Shown here: in pieces, positions 24,711 to 36,488 of the stretch
Layout: each line of letters starts with the position of its first letter
Position numbering within the stretch: the stretch's first letter is position 1
Assembly: GCA_035771175.1 (NCBI GenBank)
Contig: CM069600.1
Location: forward strand, 12,666,420-12,730,419
Source of the DNA: Paratinospora sagittata
Lineage: Eukaryota > Streptophyta > Magnoliopsida > Ranunculales > Menispermaceae
Length of the DNA stretch: 64,000 nucleotides
Direction: 5' to 3'
Position numbers and translations under genes: made by a program
Notes under the pieces: generated by a model
What the model was told of the DNA's origin: nothing
Seen by the model: only the letters and a program-made list of their open reading frames with translations
Databases searched by the model: none

Positions 24711-25515
24711 TTGACAACTCTAATCTAAAAAATAAGTTTTATGTTGTTTAGCTCTATTTTCTTTAGCACTATTTTAATAAGAGCTTATTTAAAATATATT
24801 GTTTGGAACCAATACTTTAACATTTAATTGTAGTTTAGAATTAAAATTAGAGCGTTTGGTAACTAATACTTAATTCCCTTATTAAAGGGTGTTGGATGTC
24901 TTTATCAAAATATCTTTTACTAATTTATTATCTATAATAAAAATAATAAATAATAAAATTAAACACTAAAAAATTCTCAGATATTATATTATTATAATTA
25001 TATAAATAATTTAATTAATTAATATTTATTTTCCACATAATTTTATTAATATTTATTTATTTACTATTTATTGCCCTCTACCACATGCAAAGAGAAAACC
25101 CTCTTTGCGTAGCGGGTTTTTCGCTTCTTGTATTTTTTTTAAAAAAATTTAAGAATTTATTATTCACTGTGAAATCCGCCCTTGAACCGGTTGGGGGAGG
25201 TTAGGAAGAAGACGATGTTATGAAGAAGACAATGGAAGTGAAGAAAAAATAAAAGTTCGAAAAAAATTATAAAAGGTTTTTTAAAAAATTTTAAAATATA
25301 AATTGTCTATCCGAATTAGAATTTAGTCTCTACAAAAATAAGCAATTTTTTTATTATTTTTTTAAATAGAGGTTTAACCTCTACTTCTGTTAAACCTCTA
25401 TTTCTTTTAGAGGTTTTAAAATTTTTACCAAATACTTTATTTTTACAAAACTCTGTTTCAATTAAAGATTTAGCAAAATAGAGAAAAGAAATAGAATTGT
25501 CAAACGGGCCTAAAT
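24711..25515. mobile_element. MITE-like element of about 0.8 kb
   Basis: GGCGTTTGACAACTCTA on the left matches the complement of the right end, GGCCCGTTTGACAATTCTA. The interior is very AT-rich with no open frame. The ends recall non-autonomous hAT elements, but I cannot confirm an 8-bp duplication. Confidence 0.55.
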
Positions 25516-25633
25516 CTCCTTAGGAGATAAAATAATCACTATGGCAATGCAGATGAGTTAATATATATATGAGTCCTTATTCCAAGCATACTAGGTTGTG
25601 TGGGTTTTTGGTTTTTGTGCTCCATTGAAATGT

Positions 25634-25765
25634 AGGGGGTGGCAAATTGAGTCAGGATCTTTTGTCTACTTTTGTCTAGCTCAATTTAAAATGGGTATGG
25701 GCAAGATTTTCTAAAAATTGTACTTGTACCCGTCCATACCAATTTTTTGCCACCTCTATTAGGAT
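25634..25765. mobile_element. Short hAT-like MITE
   Basis: GGGGGTGGCAAATTG on the left pairs with AATTTTTTGCCACCTCT on the right. GGGGTGGCAAA ends are usual for small hAT-derived MITEs. The target duplication is unclear. Confidence 0.45.
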
Positions 25766-27327
25766 GTGCCCCGGACATAGCCCGAGCTTGACAAAAAAAA
25801 AATGTAACATTGTTTTTAATAGTTTTAATACTATAAACAAGTTGATTTGGTGGACAAGGGAGCATCCACATTTCTAATTTAGCCAACAATACTCTTTTGA
25901 TATATGTTATATTGAGTGTTAAATACATATTAAGTGTTCGAATTCTTGCACAAAAATGAACCTAGATAAGACATACTTTCATACTAAAATAATGGTAGCA
26001 TTTTTAAGGTAATTGTAAAGGCATAGAATGGTTCATTTCTTCATTTCATGCCAACCAATGACTAAAAAAACCAAAAAAAGAAAAAAAATTATTAAACTTA
26101 CACCAAACTCTTCCCACATCGCTTTGCAATTTATATAATCATGCATCGCTTGCTTTGCAAATAAAGCGTTGATAAATTTAAAAAAGAAAATATTATTTTA
26201 ACTGCAATAAATAATAACTATATGTGTAACTATAATATTATAATCATTAAATCATGCATCACCTATATAAGATGTATAATGCACATCTATTCATTAACTA
26301 TGATAGTACATATAGTTATGCAAACAATTAGATTTAAAAATTTGACATATGATGTAATGCACAAAGCACTGGAATATTACGAGAAAAATGAACATGCCAA
26401 GAAGCAGTAGTTGGGGGTGGAGTCCAAGGTCAAGCATGAGATTTTGACAAAAAAGACACTTGTTATTGATAGAAAAACGGCGTAACGATTAATACAAACA
26501 GCTATTGTTGTGACTATAACGTGCTTTTTAGGGCAAATTTCATCTTTTAGGCTTTCAAATTAATGTTTTTGCTATTTTTTAAAAAGATTGTTTCGAGTAT
26601 AACTCCACGTAAGAGAATCTAATTTTGATTATGTTTGTTATAACGCGATATACATTGCGATATCTTCTTTCTAGATAGATTTTAAGATACTTTCTATTTT
26701 TAGCAAAAATTACGTATTCGTGTTTATAGTTGTTGATATTTTCATATTTGAGTCTATTTAAGAATTGTTTATGAGTTTTGTTTATAAAAGGGGGTCTTTA
26801 TATGAGTTATGGGTAGAAGGAATAATATTGATTTTTTAGAATTTTAGAATTCTTTTTTCTCCTATTTTCTCGGTATTATGAAGAATCAACCATTCTAAAG
26901 AAGGCAAGTTTGTTATCCTATTCACTCCCTGCATCAACTTCAAAACAAAACTTCACTTGCATTATGACCATACCAATAATATGAAATTTATTTTGCCCAA
27001 ATGTTACTAAATTACTAAGAAAACAAGAATGAGACAAGATAATTACAAGTTTACTATGTTAAACTTTAATTATTCATTGCATACGAATAATTAATTCTTC
27101 GTTTTATAATATTTTATCATATTGCTATTTCTTTTTAAGATATTATTAGTGGGGCTTAAAATTACGATTTATTTAAAAATTGCACATTATATGTATCAAA
27201 TTATTAAGCATATTTCATATAGTTAAAATCATATCCTTTATGAATTAGATTTATTTTATGGAAATAAGAATTCATTTTAATAATTACATGTTTGTGACAA
27301 TAAATAAATAATGAATATTAAGGGAGT
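25766..27327. other. AT-rich spacer without recognised genes
   Basis: Long A and T runs and only short chance frames. I see no promoter, RNA gene or mobile-element end that I can defend. Confidence 0.5.
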
Positions 27328-27534
27328 TGCAACACCCCGTACATTAGAGTCAAACATATACGTTGACTTATACGTATTGTAAGATGTATTTATATGTGTG
27401 TGTGTATGTATATGGGCTTAGAATGATCAAACTACATGTATTGTAGGGTTGTTGGTACCTTAGGATGTTAGTTGTATTATGAAATGCCCAATACTTAGTA
27501 AAATTTACAATCTGTAACGAAATAAGCATGCTCC

Positions 27535-27700
27535 TGAGGGAGAAGCGCGCTTCAGTGGTGGATTCTAGAGAGCTTAATTTTGGGAATTTTGCAAGAAGCG
27601 CGCTCCTCATGGGTTTTGACAGAATTGTGCTTTCTGAGCAACGAAGAAGCGCGCTCCTGGGAAGGAGCGCGCTTCTCACAGACAGACTGCATTTTTTTAA
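27535..27700. repeat. GC-rich degenerate array, core GAAGCGCGCTTC
   Basis: Five or so near-palindromic words such as AGAAGCGCGCTTC and AAGAAGCGCGCTCCT stand in AT-rich DNA. The matching part of LTR F (52085-52310) has the same words in other numbers and spacing. Confidence 0.8.
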
Positions 27701-28300
27701 GTGGTCGGTGAGGTGATTTAAGGGTTTTAACACCCGAAATTTCAACTTTTTCAGCTCATTTGAGCTAGAAATGATTGGAAAGGAGTAGAGGGAACAAAAG
27801 GGGAAGAGGAGCACTGGTTAGGGTCGACCAATCCAAAGGTAAACATCGATCATTTTTTAATGAAAATTTCATATTTGTGTTCCTCACTTTGAATTGTTCA
27901 ACATATATGAATTTTTGTTAAATTTTCACGGTTAGATTAGATGATTTGAGAATGTGGGTATGAGCTGAAATCTGGGGGAAATTGATATGTATTGATTGGT
28001 AATTGATTCCTTAATATTATGGAAGTTATTTGCTTAAGAAATTCTGTAAAATTTGAGGACCCTCAAATTTTACTATTACTGCTACTATAACAGTAAAGGG
28101 TTTTGGAGCTTCTTTAATGGTGGATTTTGTTAATTTAAATGTGTTTAGTTGGATAATTGTGATTAAGAATGGTTTGAATTGGGAAATTGCAGAGAATGGT
28201 GAACATTGGTGAATTGGAGAGTGTTCAAATTGGATAGCTTTGTACTAGAATGTGTAGAGAATATTGAGAAAGTGTTTGGCCAACATTTGTGAATATTCTC

Positions 28301-28442
28301 TGTAATACCACGTATTTCACAAAAAAAAAAAAAAAATTTACTATTTGGGCAACGCCCGAACGTTCAGGCGCATGACAGAACGTTCAGGCGTTGCCCAAAT
28401 AGTAAATTTTTTTTTTTTTTTTGTGAAATACGTGGTATTACA
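28301..28442. mobile_element. 142-bp palindromic insertion with LTR-type ends
   Basis: The arms 28301-28365 and 28378-28442 are inverted copies, 65 bases with one mismatch, around a 12-base centre. Each arm reads TGTAATACCACG, then TATTTCAC, sixteen A, TTTACTATTTGGGCAACGCC and GAACGTTC. TTCTC flanks it on both sides (28296-28300, 28443-28447). TG...CA ends with a 5-bp duplication are the mark of an LTR-element integrase. The arm resembles the start of the M LTR (TGGTAATACCC, CAC plus an A run, GCGCCCGAAC, TTCAGGCGC), so both ends look like U3 ends. Confidence 0.85.
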
Positions 28443-29573
28443 TTCTCCTTGTATTGGTTTCTTGTATGACATTGTACATATGAAATGATTTGAATGCAAG
28501 CATGTTTCATGAATTGGACTGTTTCTAGTATTATATGATAATTCATGAAATGTTTTGGAAAATGGTGCATGTTAGACTTGTGAAGGTAAGTCATAAACAT
28601 AAGTTCATTTCGTTGGGAATTAGTCTCGGGTGAGAGTTATATGTAACCTCACTGTGCAGTTAGGTTCCAAACCAGAATTTTATACCCTTGAATGACATTA
28701 AAATTGAGTAATGAGAAGTTGTGGCTACCTTGTAAAAGCCTTATAAAGGTGAGACCCGCTCTTTTACTTAGAATGAGAGAGATGGCTATGGATTTCAATA
28801 ATAAAATCATGCATGTTTTAGAAAGTAAATGCATGGAAGCACAAACTATGTTGTGAGCATATATATGATGTTGAATCCTGCACATGTGATTTGTTGAGCT
28901 GCTTACATGCTTTGAAATTGCATATTTATTTAAATACATATAATTTCCATACATTGGAAATATTTACTGAGCTTGTTGTAGCTCACCTAATTCCCTCAAA
29001 TATTTCAGGTAAAGACAAAGAGAAGGGCCTGACAACAAAATAGTAGTGAGCTCTTCGAACTTTCTTTGAATGTATGTATGCTTAAGGGATTTTGAAAAAC
29101 TTGTTTATTTTGGATTTGTATAATTATAATCTCATATTTATATATTATCACTTAGATGAGTGGAGTGATGATATGTGTATGGTTTATGTTTGGAAACTTG
29201 TGATAGGGAGAATCTTGAATATGAGATGTGAGTTTATAATGTGATATAAATGTGAATGTGAAAATGATAAGTGATATGGTTCCTGTTTAGGAACTTAGAT
29301 GTAAGAAATTGTATATGGAATTGTATGTGAGGTTTGAAGTTATGGTATAATGATAATGGAAAGGAATATATATTGTGAATGGTTGGTTTTATGAAAATCA
29401 GGTAGCTTTTGGACTTGTGTTAGTCAACATATTAAGAGAAGTTATGTCAAATTTTTTATAGAATTTGATGTGATCATTGTGAGAAGGCTGACAAGGTATC
29501 ATGTAGGTCGTAGTATGACATATATAGTATTTTGTGTCAGTGTGACGTCACTCATACGGAGTGGGTTGCAACA

Positions 29574-29977
29574 AGAGTAGTCAAGTCAGGTTCGGCCTTA
29601 AACCCCACTTGACTTGACTAGGTTGGGTAGCATCAAAACAAACTTGATGCCACCTGACCTTTAGTTTGGGGAAGGCCCAACCCGACCAACCAATTTTTAG
29701 GTCTGGTTGGTCAGGTTGGGGATTCTTGCACTACCAATAAAATAAAATAAAATAAATAAAAAAAACCTAGCGATCCATACATTAGATTTATAACTCGACC
29801 ACAAACCTAATTAGTATAGCAAAGATCTAAACGATCATTGCAATCAACAACATCATTGTTGTCTTGATGACCCCCACCTCATGATTACAAACATACATAT
29901 CATGAAATGTAATGACTTTGATAGAGTGTTTCAATTCAATTATTCATACTCATGATCAATTTAAAGTCAAATTCAAT
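29574..29977. other. Spacer between LTRs D and J
   Basis: Contains local inverted words (GACCAACC...GGTTGGTC) and an AAAAT run near 29733-29760. No gene is seen. Confidence 0.45.
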
Positions 29978-31202
29978 AAAAGTGTCCCACCTAGTTCTGT
30001 TATCCAAGAAACATGCAAAGTACGCAACAAATCATAGAATCGGAGTGCAAACAACCATGAACATCAACGCAGATCTTTTATTCATCCTTTTTTAATCATA
30101 GAGGGTACAAAGTACATAGGGTACATTATTTTACATACACGAGTATGTAGCAAAAATACATCTTAAACATCTAGATCTAAGTTGACGTTCGTACCCTATG
30201 CGCCTTGCTCCGAGCGTAGCTCCTGTTGACCTTTTCTCTTGACCAAAACATCTAAGCCCTGAGAATGTTAGCAACAGGGTGAGTTATCGCTCACTAGGTC
30301 AAACATACTTTCTGTGGATTATGACAATTAATAAAGAGAGCATCACAATCATAGATATAAGATAAACACATCGTGAACATTATCAATACATTACAATTTA
30401 TTTAACCCTATAAACACCCATAACATGTCGTCTCGTTAAGCTGTGTGGCCAAAAATCTTCTTGGGTTCTCATATAATGGATGTCCTCCCTAGGAAATTTC
30501 TCATACATATATGGCTCTATAAACTAGGTAAAACTCGTCCGTACATATCCTTATGGCTGATGCAATGAAGATTACAATAAAGATGTACCGCCTAGGCTAA
30601 CCTAAATCAGGTGGGAATGCATGCACCATAGACAACTCTCATGTGCCAGAGCCGTCAGTAAATAATCCTGGCCACGTTAGACATCTGTTCCTAGGTGGTT
30701 ATCTTGTTTACTGAACTTTCATACATTAGTTTCCATGCATAAAATGGTGACCTAATAAGGTTTCAGGCCATAAAGTATAACATGTGGTAATCTCCAGTAC
30801 CCCTAACAGTCTGATAAGTATGGCATAGGCTATGTGCAAATCAGATATAATGAAAACTACATGATATAACTTTATGAAAAGACATAATACACGCAAACCT
30901 ATGCCTTCATCTCCACCTCACGAAATCTTGTCGTTCCATTGTGGGAATGCACGGTGTCCATCTTGTTGGCCCAATAATTCCGTCTTAAGAAGAGGGGTGA
31001 ATTGGACATTGCGGATTTTTGCTTCACCTTTATGTTAATTTAATTAATCAATTTAAGTTCGCAGTAGGTAATAAGCAAAATGATAAAGTGTAGGAAAAGT
31101 AAACATTTGGACACAGTGATTTATAGTGGTTCAGTTCCCCTTGAACCTATTCTACTACTTGACCACCCACGATCAGGATTTTTCAAATCCACTAAGTCTA
31201 TC

Positions 31203-31350
31203 TAACTTAGGGGCGTAGATAGAAGCCGTACAATCTAGTCAACTTACGGGCGTGACTAGAAGCCGTAAACCTAACCAACTTGCGGGCGTGGCTAGAAGCC
31301 GTAAACTAATGAACTTACGGGCGTGATTAGAAGCCGTACATATATGGTAT
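31203..31350. repeat. Tandem repeat of about 36 bp, four copies
   Basis: AACTTACGGGCGTG and TAGAAGCCGTA alternate four times. LTR K has a comparable stretch at 60410-60560 with words such as GTAAGTCAAGAGGTTGAGG, so tandem units in this part of the LTR are a family habit. Confidence 0.85.
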
Positions 31351-32269
31351 AATGCCCTAGTTGACAAACACGTCAACTTTACATTCAAGGTTACAAATGT
31401 TATTAAGAGAAGTTCTAGGAACTCTCTCACAATTCTAGCATACAACCTTGTAATGAGTAATCTAAACTATTCCAACCACAATATGTTAAGTGAAGTGCAC
31501 GTTGAAATAGTCTTTCAAAAATACATGCAAATGATTCAAAATATGTTTATGCAAGTTCAAGAATCGTATGCATACATGTATTTCCCAATATTGATTTTAA
31601 GTATGATGAATGAAGCACAAGAATCAATATGCAAGTTATTGATCAAAACTTATTAATTCAAAGATATAGATAAATATTTAAGTGTGTGAATCAATATGCA
31701 TAAGTCGTGATCAAGGAAAAATCGATTCAAATAATATATGTTAAGCACAAGCATCGATATCTAACACAACAATGAAACCATAAACCAAGATGATATAAGT
31801 TGTAGGATAAAAATGGTTTCACACAATAGAGAGAAAAATGGTTTTAATAAGATAGTAAATCAAATAACAAAACCATTTCTATTCAAACACAAACACAAGA
31901 ATCATAAAAGAGATTTTACCCAACTTAGGTAAGATGAAGCTCGTAGATTCCCCGAAGTAAATGTGGTTAAGAGATTTCTCCTCCAAGAATGATCAAGATC
32001 AACAAGTATGTGTTGTAAACACTCAAGAACAACTTGATCAAGCCCTCTAGAAATCCTTTCTAGCTAGTTTCTCAAAGGTTTTGAAATGATTAGGAGAACT
32101 TTTCGAAAGGTTGAATCAAAGATTCAAATGAAGTGAACTTTTGCAATCGAAAGGTGTTTAAAATGACTCAAGAACTTGTTTAAAACTCGAAAATAGAGAG
32201 ATCAAAGATTCGGCACGAGTTCTAAAAAATTTGCAAAAGTTGCTCTCAAATGAGCAAAGAGAAATACCT

Positions 32270-32700
32270 ACCAGGAGTACAGGAATACGTTCCTAGAATG
32301 ATGAGCACGTTTCTGATTTGAAACTTGAAAATTTTCAAGTTTCCCTCCAATGCAGGAGCGTGTTCCTCCATTTTTCCGTTGGATATAAGAGCGAGGTTCT
32401 TCATTAAGAAACTCAGTTTCTATGGAAATTTCTCTTTTGCCCTTTTTTGCAGGAGTGCGTTCTTGGTAAGAGGAGAGAGTTCCTTAAACCGTAATCTAAA
32501 AATCTGGGTTTTAGGACAAAGGCACAGGAGCGTGTTCCTTCAATAAGGAGCGCGTTCCTATTTCACTGTGTCACACCCAGATAGAAAACCCAGGAGCGCG
32601 TTCCTACACACAAGAGCACATTCTCCTTGACACAATTCAAGGAATTTCTCACATTTGAATACAGAAGCACGTTCCTTGGTTACAAGAGTGCGTTCATTGA
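32270..32700. repeat. GC-rich degenerate array, core GGAGCGCGTTCC
   Basis: About ten near-palindromic words such as GGAGCGTGTTCCT, GGAGCGCGTTCCT and GAGTGCGTTC are spaced irregularly in AT-rich DNA, inside solo LTR Q. Confidence 0.8.
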
Positions 32701-33448
32701 CATTCAAAGTGATAGAAACATGATTTTTAAGTCTAAAATAGTTCAAACCAAATTTAAACACTTAAACCAACTTTAAAAACATTCCGAACATGATTAAAAC
32801 ATAATGAGCGAAGATAAACTAAGTGCAAAACAATCGATTAATGCAGATAAAACAAGAGGATCAAGGCATACAATACAACACACGTAAACCAATGAAATCC
32901 ATGTAAAGTTGGTAACATGAGTGGATGATTGACAATACTATAGATATGCATGAAAACCAACTAAACTATATGATTGCATGAAAACAAGCTATTCTACGTG
33001 CATGCATGATCAATATAAATGATATAATACGTGCATGATTATCTAATAACCTATATGCAAGTATAATAATTATGTGTGCATGATTTTGAAAAGATGCAAA
33101 TTAATATTGTGGTTAAAACAAGTAAATATTACTCTACAACACTAAGATTCTAGACAAAATATTATAGACTTGAAACTCCTGAATCCACGCGCTTTATTGT
33201 TCCATCCAAGCGTTTTATTGTTCCGTCCACACGTTTTGACATGATAGTTGAATCCATTTAATATAGCTAGTTAGCACTGAAACAACTCAGTTAAAGATAT
33301 TAGTACCGTGATTATATTGTTTGTTAGCATCAAAACACTTAGGAGAATACAGACTGAAAAACCACTCAGGTCAACACATCTCTGCAGCCATTCTATGAGC
33401 ATCGCGCCCTTGATTTCCTTTGCCTTGAATTGGACAACACTTCACCTC

Positions 33449-33661
33449 ATCGTTGGATCTCGCAGGCTCCGCAAATCGCATCTAGGCGCATCGTGGGTCT
33501 CCAAGAGCTGCGGACGGCATCTCGGAGCATTGTTAGGCTTTAAGCGCCATGGACATCATTTCGACGCATCATTCGTCTCTGCACATCGTTGGACTCTCAA
33601 GAGCCGTAGACAGTATTTCGGTGCATCACTGGGTTCCAAGCGCCGCAGACGACATCTTGGT
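33449..33661. repeat. 39-bp tandem repeat in LTR J, five units
   Basis: Units starting at GCATC begin at 33488, 33527, 33566 (carrying 18 extra bases) and 33623, with a weaker unit before them. The unit is GC-rich and, being a multiple of three, keeps an open frame of repeated 13-residue peptides (HLGASWVSKSCGR, HLGALLGFKRHGH). I regard the peptide as accidental. Confidence 0.85.
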
Positions 33662-33982
33662 GCTCTAAACATCACGGGAAAGGCGTAGAGTCTGCCATCT
33701 GCCCTCCAAATGGTGCCCACCCCCCATATATTTATAGAAAAATCAGCAAGAGCTAATGCCCAGGCATGTGCCTGGGTACGTCGACACTTCACTGGGCACT
33801 TCATTAGGCACGTGCCTAGCCATGTGGACATATTATTTGGTTATTCTTGGTCTTAATTCGAGAAACCTCCATCCTCAGTTCTCGTTTCATGTTGAGTTGA
33901 GTGTTCAAGCGAACACTTTTGTTTTATGTCATTTTATGATGTATTATCTAGCTATTTCAAATTTATGAGGTGTTACAAAAAG

Positions 33983-34518
33983 TCAATAGAGGATCAAGAC
34001 AATCAAGCTTCAACAAATTGGAATGCGCTTCAATCTACCCATAAAAAACTTCATTACTCTCGAAAATTTGTGGAATGTGCTCCAACAAAGAGGAACACGC
34101 TCCAGTTGGGTTCACACAGTTTTCTAAATTTTAAATTTTTAGTAATTCTCTCTCGATTTTTTTGAAATAATACTGTTATAAACATTGACATAAGTCCCTA
34201 GGTTCATTGAATCTAAACTAAATAGTCAAAATTAGAGTTTCCTAACCCTAGCCATGTATAAACCAATGAGAGAGCATTTTAAGAGAACCTTTCTCTTTGA
34301 TTCTGAACTTTTCTGGTTTTAAGTTCTCAAAGTATTCTTCATCTTCATTGATCTTCAACTCTTTGAAAGTTCCCTTGATTCTTTGATTTTTGGATTTGAG
34401 CTTCAAACTTCAATTAATTTCATCCAAGTCCAAAAAGCCTTCCATTTTCAGCTGTGCATAAAACTTCTTCATCTTGGTTGACTAATCAAGGAATGTATTC
34501 AAGCTTTATTGTAAGTAT
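33983..34518 (+). repeat. Fragment of a plus-strand copia-like LTR (U3-R part)
   Basis: Holds GC-rich words (GGAATGCGCTTC, GGAATGTGCTCC, GGAACACGCTCC), then a TATA-like ATGTATAAACC near 34255 and CT-rich sequence, the order seen in K. It is cut on the left by J and on the right by R2. Confidence 0.55.
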
Positions 34519-35696
34519 TGTTGGACACCCAAGAGGGGATGAATTGGGTGTTTAGCCTGGTTTTGACAAACTTTAAGCTCTTTAGTGGAATTCTTTAAAA
34601 GATATGCTTTAATGCTCTAAAAAATCAGTGTGCATTAAATTAACAATGCAAAAATAAAAACGTAGGCACAAATTTTTTTACACGGTTCGGAAAACCTTTT
34701 CCTACGTCCACGCCCAGAGAAACAGTCTCTAAGGCATCACTATACTTAGTTTACTTCAAGTGTATGAACCAAACCTTTACAATGTTTATTTAGAGGTTCA
34801 AGACAAACCTATCCTTTTCACGGGCTAAGGACAAACCACTTGTTCTTTTTTCGAGGGCAAAGGAAAAACCAGATTCCTTTTCGCTGGATAAGAAATAACC
34901 ACTTGACCATTTTCAAGATAAAGGGTGAAACTAGCTTTGATTTCAACCTTGGAATCACAAGTGATATTGAATCACTGATTTATTTCAACTAGAAATAAAC
35001 CAAAAAGACCAAGTACAATGATTAAAAGGTTTGTTCTAAGTAAATAGCTAGAACAATTATAAATGAAGCTCAAAAATACCTAAACACCAATTACAAGATA
35101 TGAAGATTTAAGCTCACCAGGTGAGAGAGACCTTACAATAATATTACCTTCCTTGCATCAAGATTGCTCATAAAAAAGTTTTGAAGATGCTTTGAATGAT
35201 GCACACAAAAGAAGCTTGAAAATCAACTCTTTAAATCATCATCTCTTAGTTCTAGGGTTTTTGAAATGGAAAAAAGGTTTGATTTTGAAGTACACTCCCT
35301 AGATTTACATTGGAGGCTTTCTTGTGTTTAAAATGACCTAAGTGTATGTATTTATAGGTTAGAAGTGAGCACTAGCCGTTAGACACAAGAATATAGCCAT
35401 TGGGGGCTCAAAAATCAAGTTTTTGACTGTTCGAATAGTGTCCCGACAGTCACTAGCGCGTTGGTCCAAGGAAGTAGCGCACTGCCAACAAACAAATAGC
35501 CAAATTGCAAAAAATCCACGCATGAGCCTGGGTTTAACTATGAGAAATCTTGATTTAAGAACAATACATACATCATAGCTAAAAATGACATAATTGTATA
35601 TAACAAATGAAGAGCAATTTTCATCCACTCTAATATACATAGTACACATATTGAAATAATATTCTTCTAATAAAATGGAGAAAATGTCGTCTAACA
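34519..35696 (-). repeat. R2: minus-strand copia-like LTR
   Basis: The left end TGTTGGACACCCAAGAGGGG is the complement of the usual CCCCTCTTGGG...CCAACA tail. The likely other end is GTCTAACA at 35696. It contains repeated GGACAAACC words (34800-34930), a minus-strand TATA (CCTATAAATAC, about 35355) and GCGC words at 35446-35490. The flanks AGTAT and CTTTG do not match, so the right boundary is uncertain. Confidence 0.55.
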
Positions 35697-36483
35697 CTTT
35701 GTAATTACATTAGTTGCATATGTCTATAAATAATTACACAAATATGTTTCCCTATGCATCCAAAATATCAACAAAATGGTTTTAAGTACATTACCTACAT
35801 ATATATGAAATTACCAATGGTCATATTTTTGTCAAACAAATGACTGTCTCAACACAAGAATCTCAACTTCATTGTTTACTAAAAAAGATTTGCCTAAAAA
35901 AAAATACAATAAAGTAAGAAAAAGACCAAGGGTTCAAGTAGTTTGAACATAAATACAAGTAGGAGTGAAAAATTGAAGTCATCATAGAGAGACAAACGAA
36001 CATAAGAAACTAACCCCATTAATACTAGGAGGGCACCTGAATGAATGTTTTGATAATTTAATCCATGAACTTCAATGACAATGGGTGTTCAAATATTTAA
36101 GAAGCAAAAAACAAACAATTAGTTCCATGATATTAAATTTATAAGCAACTTCCTGATTCTAAGAACGTCACAAGAAACATAAACTAACTTTAAAATTAAT
36201 TTAATCTTACCTTTTGCCTAGGCCACATAAGCATAGAAACCTCATTCATAAGTGCTACATGGTAGAGGCTGCCACGTGTGGAGACACATATTTCAAGGTG
36301 GTCGGTCAATGCACAACTTGAAGCGATCAACACGTATATCAAAGCAGTCAATACGTGTACCTAGATGGTCAACATGTGCCTCGAGGTGGTTAACGCGTGT
36401 ACTTAAGTGGTTGACGCGCGTGCACAAGTCAATGTGGTCGACACGCGAACTGTGCTCATCATCGCACAGATCGAGAAGTCAGA
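35697..36483 (-). other. Leader region of element F, with part of a 21-bp array
   Basis: 35697-36290 is AT-rich without recognised coding sequence. About 36295-36480 is a tandem array of degenerate 21-bp units of the form AAGTGGTCAACACGTGTACC, about seven copies. The array resumes beyond G at 50140, so G split it. Confidence 0.7.
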
Positions 36484-36488
36484 GTGCG

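Larger units (their letters stand above)
27328..29573 (+). mobile_element. D: solo LTR, Ty3/gypsy type, same family as F and G
   Basis: It starts TGCAACACCCCG and ends GGTTGCAACA. The flanking five bases are GGAGT and AGAGT (four of five match), fitting an old target duplication. The start resembles LTR F read on the minus strand (GTACATTAGAG follows in both). It holds a GCGCGCTTC array (27535-27700), a GA-rich stretch near 27780, the shared LTR box (28968-29010) and a 142-bp palindromic insertion. There is no internal region, hence a solo LTR left by LTR-LTR recombination. Confidence 0.8.
30964..33376 (-). mobile_element. Q: copia-like solo LTR nested in J
   Basis: It runs from TGTTGGCCCAATAATTCC to AGGTCAACA on the plus strand, with CATCT on both sides (30959-30963, 33377-33381). 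On the minus strand it ends with a CCAATTCACCCCTCTT...GGGCCAACA tail like K. It carries a four-copy repeat of about 36 bp (31203-31350) and a GC-rich array (32270-32700). The class is inferred from the LTR layout; no internal region is left to prove it. Confidence 0.85.
29983..33977 (-). mobile_element. J: solo LTR on the minus strand, split by copia-like solo LTR Q
   Basis: The plus-strand left end is TGTCCCACC and the right end is GGTGTTACA, so on the minus strand it begins TGTAACACC and ends GGTGGGACA. AAAAG flanks both sides (29978-29982, 33978-33982). Its own sequence is 29983-30963 plus 33382-33977, about 1.58 kb. It resembles LTR H over the CGGAGTGC and ACGAGTATG...GATCTAAGT region. 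A TATA box lies near 33725-33735. No internal region remains. Confidence 0.88.

Noticed and set aside
27528..27716. Short frame over the GCGCGCTTC array.
   Set aside because: GC-rich words remove stop codons by chance; no start context or family match.
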